Source: Deltaproteobacteria bacterium (lineage in GTDB: Bacteria; Myxococcota_A; UBA796; SXON01). Taken from it: DNA of 32,435 nt. The notes beneath the pieces were generated by a model, which did no database searches, was not told the origin of the DNA, and worked only from the letters and a program-made list of their open reading frames with translations. Positions 22,842 through 30,802 of this stretch are shown here, piece after piece. Both the position numbers and the translations under genes were made by a program. The stretch spans positions 1 to 32,435 of the forward strand of contig BJHF01000074.1 in assembly GCA_014191855.1 (NCBI GenBank), read 5' to 3'. How positions within the stretch are numbered: position 1 is the first letter of the stretch; the number at the start of each line of letters is the position of its first letter.

Positions 22842-24821
22842 GTGCTGTTGTTTCTATCCGGCTGTGCGCCGGTGGAAACGCCGCTCGTGGAGCTGGCGGT
22901 GCCGGCTGCCTGGGTCGACACCGTCACCGATCACGTCGCGAGCCTGCCGCACGCGGTGGCCGTTTCGGAAGGGACCACGCCGCTTCGCTCGCTGGGCACC
23001 TCCCAGGTGGAGGCGGTGCTGGAACTCGACACCGGGCGCTGCGGGGAGTGCTTCGTGGTCGATCAAAGCGGCGAATCGTTCACCATTCGCGCCGGGGGGA
23101 TCGCGGGGGCGCTGTACGGGATCGCCCAACTGATGGAGTGGCACGGCTGGCGATTCGCACACCCCTTCGATACCTGCGTGCCGGCCACACCGACGCTCTC
23201 GGCGGATGCCCGGCTTGGCACTGACTTCTCTCCGGAGATGGGCCGCCGCGGGTATCACCCGCACACGCTCCACCCCATCGAAGCGATGTACGATGTGTGG
23301 GGTGACCCCGACCCTACCCGCGCAAAATCCATGCTGGACTGGGTGGTTCGAAACCGTGGCAACTACGTGCAGTGGCCGGGATTGGACAACATTGTCGTCG
23401 ATACCAACACGAGGGAAACCTGGCGGGAGGCGACCTCCACGGTGATCGAGGCGGCCCACGACCGCGGGATGACCGTCGGCGTGGGCGTCCAGTTGTTCGG
23501 CCAGTCGAACCTGCAGCTCGCATATGACCTGTTGGACAGCAGCGACACCGAGGCGGAAGACGAAGCCTCGATGCTGGAACGTTGGTCGATCCTGACGGAC
23601 GGCGTGCCCTGGGACGAAGTGAGCCTCAGCTTCGGCGAGTTCTTCTCCGCCGACCCCGAAACGTTCATCGGCCGGGTGACCATGGCGTATGACACCTTGC
23701 AGGACGTCGCGCCGGGAACCGCAATGAACGCCGTGATCCACGTCGGCGGAAACGAGGACGTGCAGGTGGAGTACGACGGCCAGACGATGACGTACTACTT
23801 CCTGGTGCAGTACGTAGACCGCCCCATCGAGCCCTTCGTCCACACGGTGATGTACTACAACCTCGAAGAGGATGCGGGCGGTGCCTACGGCCTCGACAAC
23901 TTCGACGAACACCGGGCATTCTTGGAGGCGAAGCTCGCGGCCGGCGAAACCGTTACCTATTTTCCTGAGTCCGCCTACTGGGTCGCGTTCGACGACTCGG
24001 TCCCCGTCTACCTGCCGCTCTACATCCGCTCGCGGTGGTTGGACATGCACACGCTGCGCGAAGCGGGCCTCCCGCTCGATCGCCATGTGTTGTTCGCCTC
24101 GGGTTGGGAGTGGGGCTATTGGCAGAACGACGCGGCCACGCTCCGCATGGGCTATTCGCTGCCGGGAAGCTGGGAAGATGCGGTCGCGGATTTGTTCGTA
24201 GACGGAAACACCACTGACGCCGTGGTCGCCGCCGTGAACGCGCAGCGCCCGCTGATCGACGATCGACTGGCGCCCTACCTCGCGGGGCGAGACGTGGCGA
24301 TGGACCTCGGGGATCGCGCAGGAATCTACAGTCAGCCGCGCCGGGTGTTGTTTGATGAGGTGGCGGACCTGGATCTGGCGGCGCGCAGTTCGCTACGTGC
24401 TCAGGTCGTCGACGGGCTGCGCACGATGGCCGACGCGCACGACGCCGCGCTGGCCGGCCTCGGCGACGACCGCTGGGCGGACGAAGTGCGCGATGGGCTT
24501 TCGGTCAATGCCGCTCGGGCGCGGTTCATGGCGGCGCTGTACGACGCGGTGCTGCTCGCTGCGGAGGGCGGCGATCCGGTGGCGGCGCTCGCGGAGGCAG
24601 AGCTCCAGCTTGAAACGGGAACGGGGGTGATTGCTCGGCGACATTCCGCGTTACATGATCTAGAATTCGAACGCTTGATCACCGATAACGCCAACCCCAC
24701 GCTGTACGACTACGGCTACCTCACCAACGCGGATACGTTGTGTTTCTGGCGGCGGGAGCGGGGTCAGGCGCGGGCGCTTTTGCTCGGGGAGGCGTGGTCG
24801 GATCCGGGGTGTACGTTGTGA
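22842..24821 (+). CDS. Glycoside-hydrolase-like lipoprotein (GH20/GH67-like N-terminal domain)
   Basis: A 659-residue lipoprotein starting at GTG 22842 immediately after the M2 stop (MLLFLSGCAP, lipobox LSGC). Residues about 20-115 look like the N-terminal domain of GH20/GH67/GH84-type enzymes, ending IAGALYGIAQLMEWHGWRFAHP. The following ~300 residues fit a TIM barrel (WVVRNRGNYVQWPGL, DRGMTVGVGVQLFG, EVSLSFGEF, TYFPESAYWVAF). The C-terminal third is helical. Acidic candidates such as Glu in SFGEF and FPESAYW exist, but I cannot name catalytic residues or substrate. It probably acts on an exported or exogenous glycan. Operon context with three peptidase genes suggests glycopeptide or polymer breakdown; that is inference. 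Confidence 0.68.
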   Translation: MLLFLSGCAPVETPLVELAVPAAWVDTVTDHVASLPHAVAVSEGTTPLRSLGTSQVEAVLELDTGRCGECFVVDQSGESFTIRAGGIAGALYGIAQLMEWHGWRFAHPFDTCVPATPTLSADARLGTDFSPEMGRRGYHPHTLHPIEAMYDVWGDPDPTRAKSMLDWVVRNRGNYVQWPGLDNIVVDTNTRETWREATSTVIEAAHDRGMTVGVGVQLFGQSNLQLAYDLLDSSDTEAEDEASMLERWSILTDGVPWDEVSLSFGEFFSADPETFIGRVTMAYDTLQDVAPGTAMNAVIHVGGNEDVQVEYDGQTMTYYFLVQYVDRPIEPFVHTVMYYNLEEDAGGAYGLDNFDEHRAFLEAKLAAGETVTYFPESAYWVAFDDSVPVYLPLYIRSRWLDMHTLREAGLPLDRHVLFASGWEWGYWQNDAATLRMGYSLPGSWEDAVADLFVDGNTTDAVVAAVNAQRPLIDDRLAPYLAGRDVAMDLGDRAGIYSQPRRVLFDEVADLDLAARSSLRAQVVDGLRTMADAHDAALAGLGDDRWADEVRDGLSVNAARARFMAALYDAVLLAAEGGDPVAALAEAELQLETGTGVIARRHSALHDLEFERLITDNANPTLYDYGYLTNADTLCFWRRERGQARALLLGEAWSDPGCTL

Positions 24822-24833
24822 GCGCCCGCGCCC

Positions 24834-25310
24834 TCAATCCCCCCCCACCCCTCGCAGCCGAATCGTCAGCCCCTTGATGAAGTTGCGCAGGATCTGGTCC
24901 ATACAAGGCCGGTAGTGCTTGTGCGACCGACTGCGAAACAGCGCGCTCAGCTCGGAAGGCGAGAAGTCCTGCCCACCCAAGCGCAAAAGCTGCAGCATGT
25001 CCGCTTCCTTCAGCTCCAGCGCAATGCGGAGGCGCTTGAGGATCAGGTTGTTGTCAAACGTGTCGTCCCGCGGGCGAGCGCCCTCGCTCGGCTCACGCGG
25101 ACCGCGCCGGTGGAGCACGAGCCCGTCGAGGAAGCCCTCCACCACCGAGTCCGGGCACATTTCGAAGCCGAATTGCCCCTCCCGCTCCAGGTAGGCGAGC
25201 AGCTTTGCCGCGTCCAGGTCAACGTTCACGAGCTTGCACAGCCGGATCACTTCCGCGTCGCTCAGGTTCAAGGCGAACCGCAGGCGCCGCAACACATCGT
25301 TATTGGTCAT
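24834..25310 (-). CDS. DUF1456 family protein (YehS-like)
   Basis: A 158-residue cytoplasmic protein made of two similar helical repeats: NNDVLRRLRFALNLSDAEVIRL (3-24) and NNLILKRLRIALELKEADMLQL (about 87-108). Each is followed by a second conserved block, FLDGLVLHRRG and FIKGLTIRLRG. This is the classic DUF1456 duplication seen in E. coli YehS; biochemical function is unknown. The ATG overlaps the stop of the GH1 gene (ATGA, 25307-25310), so it is coupled to it. It is convergent with the glycosidase-like gene, 12 bp between stops. Confidence 0.92.
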   Translation of the reverse strand: MTNNDVLRRLRFALNLSDAEVIRLCKLVNVDLDAAKLLAYLEREGQFGFEMCPDSVVEGFLDGLVLHRRGPREPSEGARPRDDTFDNNLILKRLRIALELKEADMLQLLRLGGQDFSPSELSALFRSRSHKHYRPCMDQILRNFIKGLTIRLRGVGGD

Positions 25311-26827
25311 TCATTCTCCGGGCTGAGGTGTTCCCCCAGCCCATATTCGTCCCACACGCTCTGGCGAATGCCATTGTCCGCGATGATCGTCTTGAACACC
25401 TCGGCGCCTTCGTTGGCGGTGCGGGTGTAGGTGTCAAAATCGACGGTGTAAAGGCCGAAGCGCGGAGCGAATCCGTAGGCCCACTCGAAGTTGTCAGTGA
25501 GCGACCAATGGATGTAGCCATCCACGGGCGCGCCATCCTCGATCGCTTCGGAGAGCCCCGCCAGCTGCTGCACGATGCTCTCGGCGCGGCGCCGCCCCGT
25601 TTCCGTGGCGATCCCGGCTTCAGTCACCCGCAGGGGAACCCCCGGATACCGCGCCGCCAACGCCGGGGCGAGCAAGCCCAGACCCGGCGAGTAGTGCTCA
25701 TAGCCCATCATCGTCACGTCGTCTTCGTTGGGGTACGGGCAGCCGAAGACCGAAGGATCGACGCCGAGCACGGCGAGCGCGTTCGGGTCGCAGGGCACCG
25801 CTTCGATGGGGGGGAAGCCCGGCACGCCCTTCACATACATGCGGTAGTAGTATTGGTACCCCATGAGGTCTACCGTGTTCGCCCACTCGGGATGCTCCTC
25901 CTCGGGGATGCCGTCCAGATCGGTATCCAACAGCCCATTCACCATCGCGTCGGGGAAGATGTAGCCGTAGAGCGCCTGAATCCGCTTCGCCGCCGCGACG
26001 TCGTCCGCGTTCTGGTCGTCGACCGGCACGATCCACTGGATCGAGTTCGTAAAACCGACGCGGGCGCTGGTGCCGTCCCCATCGGCGTCCGTGTTGTCCA
26101 GCTCGTGGATGGCGGCGTAGGCCGCGGCGTGCCCGTCGAGCATGCCCGCCGCCACCGGGATCACGTTCGCCTGCAACGTTTCAACGGTGAGGTTCGTGTA
26201 GCCGGGCGGGAAGGCGCCCCCGAGGTAGCCGGAGAGCAGGTAGCCGCCGGGCTCGTTGTAGGTCGTCCACTCGTCCACCACGTCGCCGAACCGCGTCGCG
26301 GCCTCTGCGCAGAACTCGGCGAACTCGGCGGGGACTTCGGGGTGCGTCCACCCGCAGAGGTTCGTGTCCGTCGGCCCCGCCTCGCAGGCGAGATCCGTGA
26401 GGTCCTGCACCCAGATGGGCTCGGTGAAGTGGTGCAGCGTGATCATCGGCTCGACGCCGCGGGCGCGCAGCGCCTCGATCACATCCCGGTAGTGCTGCCA
26501 CTCGGCTTCGTTCCAGACGTCTCGCTGGGGCTCCACGCGCGACCACTCGATCGAGAGCCGGTACACGTCGGCGCCCAGGTCCACGACGAGGTCGGCGTCT
26601 TCCTCGTAGCGGTCGTACCCCTGCACGGCCTCGCCGGAGGGCTCGACCGTCTTGCCTTCGAATGCGGGGAGCGTCTCGAACTGGTACCAGTTGTTGTTGG
26701 TGTTCCCCCCCTCGATCTGGTGCGCGGCCCCGGCCGCTCCCCACCGGAAACCCTCGGGGAAGGCGTACACCATCGGGTCGCCAGAGTCTTCGACCGGATC
26801 ACAGGCCAGGGTTGCGAGGAGCAGCAT
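25307..26827 (-). CDS. GH1 beta-glycosidase, lipoprotein form
   Basis: A 506-residue family 1 glycosidase with an N-terminal lipobox (MLLLATLAC, then DPVEDSGDP), so it is anchored outside the cytoplasm. GH1 landmarks: FRWGAAGAAHQIEG (27-40), SIEWSRVEP, TLHHFTEP, acid/base Glu192 in TTYNEPGGY, nucleophile Glu403 in VTEAGIATE (usually TENG), and WSLTDNFEWAYGFAPRFGLYTVD near the C-terminus. Two Asp-rich loops, DADGDG (about 248-253) and DTDLDGIPEEE (301-311), resemble calcium-binding repeats and are not normal for GH1. It lies 9 nt after the kinase-like gene and overlaps the DUF1456 start. Confidence 0.92.
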   Translation of the reverse strand: MLLLATLACDPVEDSGDPMVYAFPEGFRWGAAGAAHQIEGGNTNNNWYQFETLPAFEGKTVEPSGEAVQGYDRYEEDADLVVDLGADVYRLSIEWSRVEPQRDVWNEAEWQHYRDVIEALRARGVEPMITLHHFTEPIWVQDLTDLACEAGPTDTNLCGWTHPEVPAEFAEFCAEAATRFGDVVDEWTTYNEPGGYLLSGYLGGAFPPGYTNLTVETLQANVIPVAAGMLDGHAAAYAAIHELDNTDADGDGTSARVGFTNSIQWIVPVDDQNADDVAAAKRIQALYGYIFPDAMVNGLLDTDLDGIPEEEHPEWANTVDLMGYQYYYRMYVKGVPGFPPIEAVPCDPNALAVLGVDPSVFGCPYPNEDDVTMMGYEHYSPGLGLLAPALAARYPGVPLRVTEAGIATETGRRRAESIVQQLAGLSEAIEDGAPVDGYIHWSLTDNFEWAYGFAPRFGLYTVDFDTYTRTANEGAEVFKTIIADNGIRQSVWDEYGLGEHLSPENE

Positions 26828-26835
26828 CCGGCGCG

Positions 26836-26841
26836 CTTATC
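26836..26841 (-). promoter_or_regulatory. GATAAG 8 nt before GH1 start
   Basis: GATAAG has the same spacing to the start codon as GATAAC/GATAAG at 21055 and 31708. Here it also contains the TAA stop of the upstream gene, so coincidence is more likely than elsewhere. Confidence 0.22.
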
Positions 26842-27475
26842 GCATCGCCCAGGAGGCGCCCCCCTGCAGCACGAGGCCCACGGCGACCGACACCATGACG
26901 GGCACCGCGAGGTTGTCGTCGATGTTGCGGCAGAACAGCTCCGTGATCGCACCGACGACGGCCGCAACGAGCGCGGCCGTAATCGCCAGCGCGCCGAGCC
27001 CGGGGTGCCAGAACGCGAGCACCGCCCAGCCCGCGAGGAACGACACGACCATGTACGCCAGCGTGCCCTCGACTGAGCGCCCATTCACCAGCTTGTGACG
27101 GCCAAACCGGCGACCGACAAACCCCGCCGCGGGGTCGCCGAGGCCGAGGGTGACCAGGGCCAGCGCGAGGGTAGGCAGCGCGAAGAACGGGGCGATGATC
27201 GCCAGACCTGTGCCCATCCACGTGGCGGAATTCACCGACAGGTGCTCGTGCCGGTGGGCGATGATGCCGAGATGGCGCATCAAGATGGCGTTCCAGGCCG
27301 GGAACCGGCGCCGGGTGATCTCAAGGGTCCACGCGAAGGCCGCGAACGCCAGCGCGGCCAGCATCGCCGTTTCGCGGTTGAGCAGCGTTTCCAGCAGCAC
27401 CAGCGTCGCCAGGGACGAAAATGCGTGGTGGGCGGAGCGAAAGAGGTTCTCGGGACGCGCGGCAGCGACGTGCAT
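26837..27475 (-). CDS. CTP-dependent dolichol/phytol/diacylglycerol kinase-like membrane protein
   Basis: A 212-residue polytopic membrane protein of the SEC59/VTE5/Dgk1-like family, which phosphorylates lipid alcohols with CTP. Visible family marks are EITRRRFPAWN (52-62), EHLSVNSATW (77-86), and LGDPAAGFVGRRFGRHKLVNGRSVEGTLAY (about 111-140), the nucleotide-binding loop and the conserved G-S-x-EGT. DDNLAVP near the C-terminus is also typical. Hydrophobic segments fill the rest. The lipid substrate is unknown; in bacteria these proteins may recycle polyprenols or phytol. First gene of a three-gene minus-strand operon with GH1 and DUF1456. Confidence 0.84.
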   Translation of the reverse strand: MHVAAARPENLFRSAHHAFSSLATLVLLETLLNRETAMLAALAFAAFAWTLEITRRRFPAWNAILMRHLGIIAHRHEHLSVNSATWMGTGLAIIAPFFALPTLALALVTLGLGDPAAGFVGRRFGRHKLVNGRSVEGTLAYMVVSFLAGWAVLAFWHPGLGALAITAALVAAVVGAITELFCRNIDDNLAVPVMVSVAVGLVLQGGASWAMR

Positions 27476-27481
27476 CCACCT

Positions 27482-27487
27482 ACGCTA
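27482..27487 (-). promoter_or_regulatory. Candidate -10 (TAGCGT)
   Basis: TAGCGT ends 6 nt before ATG 27475. The intervening AGGTGG could also serve as a weak Shine-Dalgarno, so both modes are possible. Confidence 0.3.
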
Positions 27488-27495
27488 AGGTACGA

Positions 27496-27513
27496 ACGTC
27501 ACCGGCACGTCAC
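27496..27513. promoter_or_regulatory. Direct repeat ACGTCAC x2, 11-bp period
   Basis: ACGTCAC occurs at 27496-27502 and 27507-27513, one helical turn apart, in the 132-bp gap between divergent genes. This could be a tandem regulator site just upstream of the kinase-like gene. Confidence 0.28.
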
Positions 27514-27538
27514 GAGCGCGATGAAGCGCGCCCGCTGT

Positions 27539-27573
27539 CCCGACTTTTACAGCGACTGGACGCGGAAGTCGGG
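27539..27573. other. 8-bp inverted repeat in divergent gap
   Basis: CCCGACTT (27539-27546) and AAGTCGGG (27566-27573) are perfectly complementary, enclosing 19 nt that contain a further GCG/CGC pair. It lies 21 bp upstream of the candidate -10 of the 27608 gene. It may be a regulatory site or a small transcribed hairpin. Confidence 0.28.
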
Positions 27574-27593
27574 CGATCCAGGTGCGCCGGGAC

Positions 27594-27599
27594 TACGGT
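27594..27599 (+). promoter_or_regulatory. Candidate -10 (TACGGT), leaderless
   Basis: TACGGT ends 8 nt before ATG 27608 and no Shine-Dalgarno intervenes. Confidence 0.35.
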
Positions 27600-27607
27600 G
27601 CGCGCGC

Positions 27608-29068
27608 ATGATCCTTTGGCTCGCCCTCGGCTGTCCCCCCTTCCCCTCCTCCACCGAGGAGTCCGCCGCCGCGGAGCCCGCGATCCTCGCGGCCCCCGCC
27701 TTCGATCCGCTGGGCGGCGTGCCGTTCACGTGGTCGGTGGAAGGCGATCCATCCCTCAGCGATGTGGCCGGCTCGATCCTCGCCATGGATGGCAGCGTTG
27801 TTCGCGCCAAGGTCGCGCCGGAAGCCGGATGGGACGGCAAGGACGACGACGGCGCGTGGGCGCCAACCGGGGGCTACGCGCTCTCGGTGGGGGATGGGAG
27901 TCGCATCGACGAGCACACGTTTGCGGTTGTTCGCACGGGGATCATGGCGGTGTACGCCGAAGACGACGCCGGCATCACGGCCGAGCGACTGCCGCTGTAC
28001 TGGTCCATGAAGCGGCACAGCCAGGATGAAGCTGAGCCCTTCACCCAGCTCAGCGCGCTGGAAGGCGCCGAGGGCCGACGACTCGACCTGCCGGACCTGG
28101 GCGAGTCCCTGCTCCTCCCCGACGATGCGGCCGCCGAGCCCCTCGCCTACACCTACGACAGCCGGCCGATCCTCGCCCTCACGCTCGGTGCCTCGGGGAC
28201 GTTCGGCGCGGCGAACCTGGGTGAAGCGGAGCTACACCTGGTAGTCGAGGGCTGGACGGTTCTCAACGACACCGCGCTGGTCGATGGCGGAACCGTCACG
28301 ATCCAGCGCGACACACCGCTCGGAACCACGCTCGGCGTCACCGAAGAAACGCTGCAGATCGGCATCGAGGCCGTGGACAAGGAAGGCACGAGCTGGCCCG
28401 TGGCCTCGCTGCCGATGCCCTGGCGCGTGTACCGCGTACTCGACGCGCCGAGCTGGGACGACGAAGACGGTGAGCGCTACGACCCCTGGGTCGCCGCGGT
28501 GGACCCGGCGCTGCGCGCGATCGAAGGCACGGAGCCCGTGCGCGAGCGGGCGTTGGATGCGCTGGTGCGCTGGGTGTTCGAGGATGGCGGCCTGGCGTAC
28601 GACACCGAGGGCGGGGCCAGCGCGTACACCACGTACGTGCAGGGCGACTGGAACCGCGCCAACTTCGACATGACCAGTTTCCTGGCTCGTAAGTACGGGA
28701 TGATCGTGAACTGCACGGACTGCGCCGGGATCATCGTCGGCTTCGGAAACATGCTCGGCGCCCACGTGGACTACGCGATCATCGGCTGGGACTTCGACCT
28801 GAACTACATCCTGGCCATCGGCGGCACCGAGTACGATCACTGCCCGTTCGGCGGGCGGAGCTGCGGCTTCTCGTACCACGCGGTCACGACGAACACGGAC
28901 AACGACCTGATCTGGGACGCCACGCTCGCGCTCGACGGCGACGACGACCCGGGCAGCGCCCCGCACACCGAGCTGCTGGTTCAGTCCATCCCGGCCGACG
29001 AATACCTGGAGCGCCTGGCCAAAACCCGCGCGGGCTACGTGTACCAAGCCCAGGGGACGCTGCAATGA
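27608..29068 (+). CDS. Transglutaminase-like lipoprotein with FlgD-type Ig domain
   Basis: A 486-residue predicted lipoprotein (MILWLALGCPPFPS; lipobox ALGC). Residues about 30-100 resemble an FlgD-like Ig domain ending GWDGKDDDGAWAPTGGYALSV. A beta-rich middle part follows. Residues about 310-470 look like a transglutaminase/cysteine-protease fold: Cys372 in NCTDCAG, His424 in FSYHAVT and Asp437 in LIWDATLALDGD could form the Cys-His-Asp triad. In this superfamily the enzyme may cross-link or cleave amide bonds; target unknown. ATG 27608 was chosen over the longer open frame because the signal peptide and a -10-like motif fit it. It overlaps the next gene (ATGA). Confidence 0.75.
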   Translation: MILWLALGCPPFPSSTEESAAAEPAILAAPAFDPLGGVPFTWSVEGDPSLSDVAGSILAMDGSVVRAKVAPEAGWDGKDDDGAWAPTGGYALSVGDGSRIDEHTFAVVRTGIMAVYAEDDAGITAERLPLYWSMKRHSQDEAEPFTQLSALEGAEGRRLDLPDLGESLLLPDDAAAEPLAYTYDSRPILALTLGASGTFGAANLGEAELHLVVEGWTVLNDTALVDGGTVTIQRDTPLGTTLGVTEETLQIGIEAVDKEGTSWPVASLPMPWRVYRVLDAPSWDDEDGERYDPWVAAVDPALRAIEGTEPVRERALDALVRWVFEDGGLAYDTEGGASAYTTYVQGDWNRANFDMTSFLARKYGMIVNCTDCAGIIVGFGNMLGAHVDYAIIGWDFDLNYILAIGGTEYDHCPFGGRSCGFSYHAVTTNTDNDLIWDATLALDGDDDPGSAPHTELLVQSIPADEYLERLAKTRAGYVYQAQGTLQ

Positions 29069-29538
29069 TCGCCTTCCTGCTACTTATGTTCGCACACCGT
29101 GCCGATGCCGCCGACCCCCGCCTCGCCGGGATCCCGACGGCCGCGCTGGCCCCGCTCGGCCTCGGCACCCCGGACTTCACCATCGGCGACGACACGTGGC
29201 GAGCACCTGCGCCCGGCGGCTGGGTGCTGCACACCTGGAGCGCCGACGAGACGGAGGGTCAGCGCCGGTTCGCCTTCGAAGTCGGTGCGGCGCAGCGGAT
29301 GTTTCCGCCGGTGAGCGTGGCGGGCGCCGACGAGGCGCGAGGGGATCTTGGCCTGGTGATCGCGCGCCGCGGGAACGTGGTGCTGACGGTGCGTGGTGAC
29401 GATGCGCCGGCGTTGGCGGCGCGCTTGTTGGCCGCGGAGGTCGTCGAGCGGGCGACGGTGTGGGTGGGCCCCGTCGGCCCGCCGGAGACGAGCGCCGAGG
29501 CCGTGCGGGATGAGTTTGGGAGGCGGTTGGGCGGATAG
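29065..29538 (+). CDS. Small exported protein coupled to transglutaminase-like gene
   Basis: A 157-residue protein of unknown function with a signal peptide (MIAFLLLMFAHRADA-AD). Its ATG overlaps the previous stop (ATGA, 29065-29068). It has a mixed alpha/beta mature part of about 140 residues with no Cys, ending in a basic tail. Tight coupling suggests a partner, chaperone or inhibitor of the transglutaminase-like protein, but this is inference only. Its stop lies 4 bp from the convergent dinB stop. Confidence 0.68.
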   Translation: MIAFLLLMFAHRADAADPRLAGIPTAALAPLGLGTPDFTIGDDTWRAPAPGGWVLHTWSADETEGQRRFAFEVGAAQRMFPPVSVAGADEARGDLGLVIARRGNVVLTVRGDDAPALAARLLAAEVVERATVWVGPVGPPETSAEAVRDEFGRRLGG

Positions 29539-29542
29539 CGCC

Positions 29543-30748
29543 TCAGCGCGAGGCCACCCCCAGCCGAATCGCCTCATACCCGAAGCGCTCCCGCACGGCG
29601 TCGATGGCCACCCCCGCCCGCGGGCGCGGTGGGAACAGCGGGAGCTGCGCCGGCTCCCCGTCGGCGGGTGCCGCGCTCAGATTCGCCAGTTGCACCCCCA
29701 ACAAACGGACGCGTCGGCGGCCGTCCCACGCTCCGCGAAGCAGCGAGCTCGCGAGGGCCAGCACATCCCGCTCCGCGTTCGTGGGAGGGCCGGAGCGCCC
29801 GCGCGTGAAGGTGCTGAAGTCGTCGTACCGGATCTTGACGGTGACCGTGCGCGCCGTGCCCCCCCGCCTTCGCAGGCGCCACGTGACCCGCTCCACCAGC
29901 GAACGCAGCGCGTCGCACACCAGGTCCTCCCTGCCGAGAGCGGCGAAGAACGTGCGCTCGTTGGAAAGGCTGCCCTCCGCTGCCTCGTCGTGCTCGCGAA
30001 ACGCCGGCCGATCCCGGTCGGGGAGCGGGCCGCTGGGCTTCAGCGATTCGCGCAAGTGTGCTGCCATGCCTGCGATCGGGCCAGACCCATCGGCGACGAG
30101 CACCAACTCCCCGAGCGTGCGAATTCCCGCGGCGACCAGCACCTTCTCGGCGACCGGCCCGATCCCCGGCAGCTTGCGAACCGGGAGCGGGCCGGCGAAC
30201 GCTCGCTCCGCTCCCGCCGGCACCATCACCACACCCGCGGGCTTCGCCCGGCCGCTCGCCATTTTCGCTACCGCCTTCGCTGCGGCGATCCCGACGCTCG
30301 CGGGCAGCCCGGTTTCGACCTGGATGGCCGCGCGCATCTCCCGCACGGTGCGCTCGATCGTGGCGTCGTCGCTCCGGTCTTCTCGTCGTGAGTACATCCG
30401 CTCGCAGCCGGCAAAGTCGAGGTAAAACTCATCAATGCTCGCCGTTCGCACCACCGGGCACCACTGCTCCAGGATCGCCTTGACCCGGGCGGCGTGCGCA
30501 CCATAGGTGTCGTGGCGCGTCGGCACGAAGGCGGCCTCCGGGGCCAGCCGTGCCGCTTCGAGCAGGCTCATCCCCGAATGCACGCCCAGCGGCCGCACCT
30601 CGTAGCTGCACGAGGTGACGACGCCGCGGTCGCCCCTGCGCCCGCCGACAACGACCGGGACGCCGACAAGCGTCGGATCGAGCAGCCGCTCCACGGACAC
30701 AAAGAACGTGTCGAGATCGAGGCAGGCGATGCGCGCGGCCGGCGTCAC
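29543..30748 (-). CDS. dinB: DNA polymerase IV (DinB, Y-family)
   Basis: A 401-residue translesion polymerase. Catalytic carboxylates are Asp11 in CLDLDTFFVSVE and Asp106/Glu107 in SIDEFYLD (usually SIDEAYLD). SYEVRPLGVHSGM (48-60), SVGIAAAKAVAKMAS and the helix-hairpin-helix LPGIGPVAEKVL follow in normal order, then the little-finger domain. QLPLFP (368-373) is a clear beta-clamp binding motif, followed by an extra 28-residue basic tail. The start is GTG 30746-30748; the first base of this codon is the last base of a LexA-like box, and no Shine-Dalgarno is present. It sits 54 nt downstream of the FHA-regulator gene. Confidence 0.95.
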   Translation of the reverse strand: MTPAARIACLDLDTFFVSVERLLDPTLVGVPVVVGGRRGDRGVVTSCSYEVRPLGVHSGMSLLEAARLAPEAAFVPTRHDTYGAHAARVKAILEQWCPVVRTASIDEFYLDFAGCERMYSRREDRSDDATIERTVREMRAAIQVETGLPASVGIAAAKAVAKMASGRAKPAGVVMVPAGAERAFAGPLPVRKLPGIGPVAEKVLVAAGIRTLGELVLVADGSGPIAGMAAHLRESLKPSGPLPDRDRPAFREHDEAAEGSLSNERTFFAALGREDLVCDALRSLVERVTWRLRRRGGTARTVTVKIRYDDFSTFTRGRSGPPTNAERDVLALASSLLRGAWDGRRRVRLLGVQLANLSAAPADGEPAQLPLFPPRPRAGVAIDAVRERFGYEAIRLGVASR

Positions 30749-30764
30749 CTGAACAGATGTATCC
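30748..30764 (-). promoter_or_regulatory. LexA-like SOS box at dinB start
   Basis: GGATACATCTGTTCAGG on the minus strand matches 15 of 17 positions of the Myxococcus xanthus LexA consensus CTRHAMRYBYGTTCAGS as I recall it, including the whole GTTCAGS half. It contains TACATC, 7 nt before GTG, which may be the -10. Repressor bound here would cover the -10 and +1 of dinB. Confidence 0.55.
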
Positions 30765-30802
30765 CGGTCTACGGCGCCGCGCCTCGAACCACGCCCATGC
30801 GC

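Noticed and set aside
16831..24821. Complete RiPP biosynthetic cluster
   Set aside because: No precursor peptide, YcaO, radical SAM or transporter gene is present; only the SagB-like and M16 elements hint at it.
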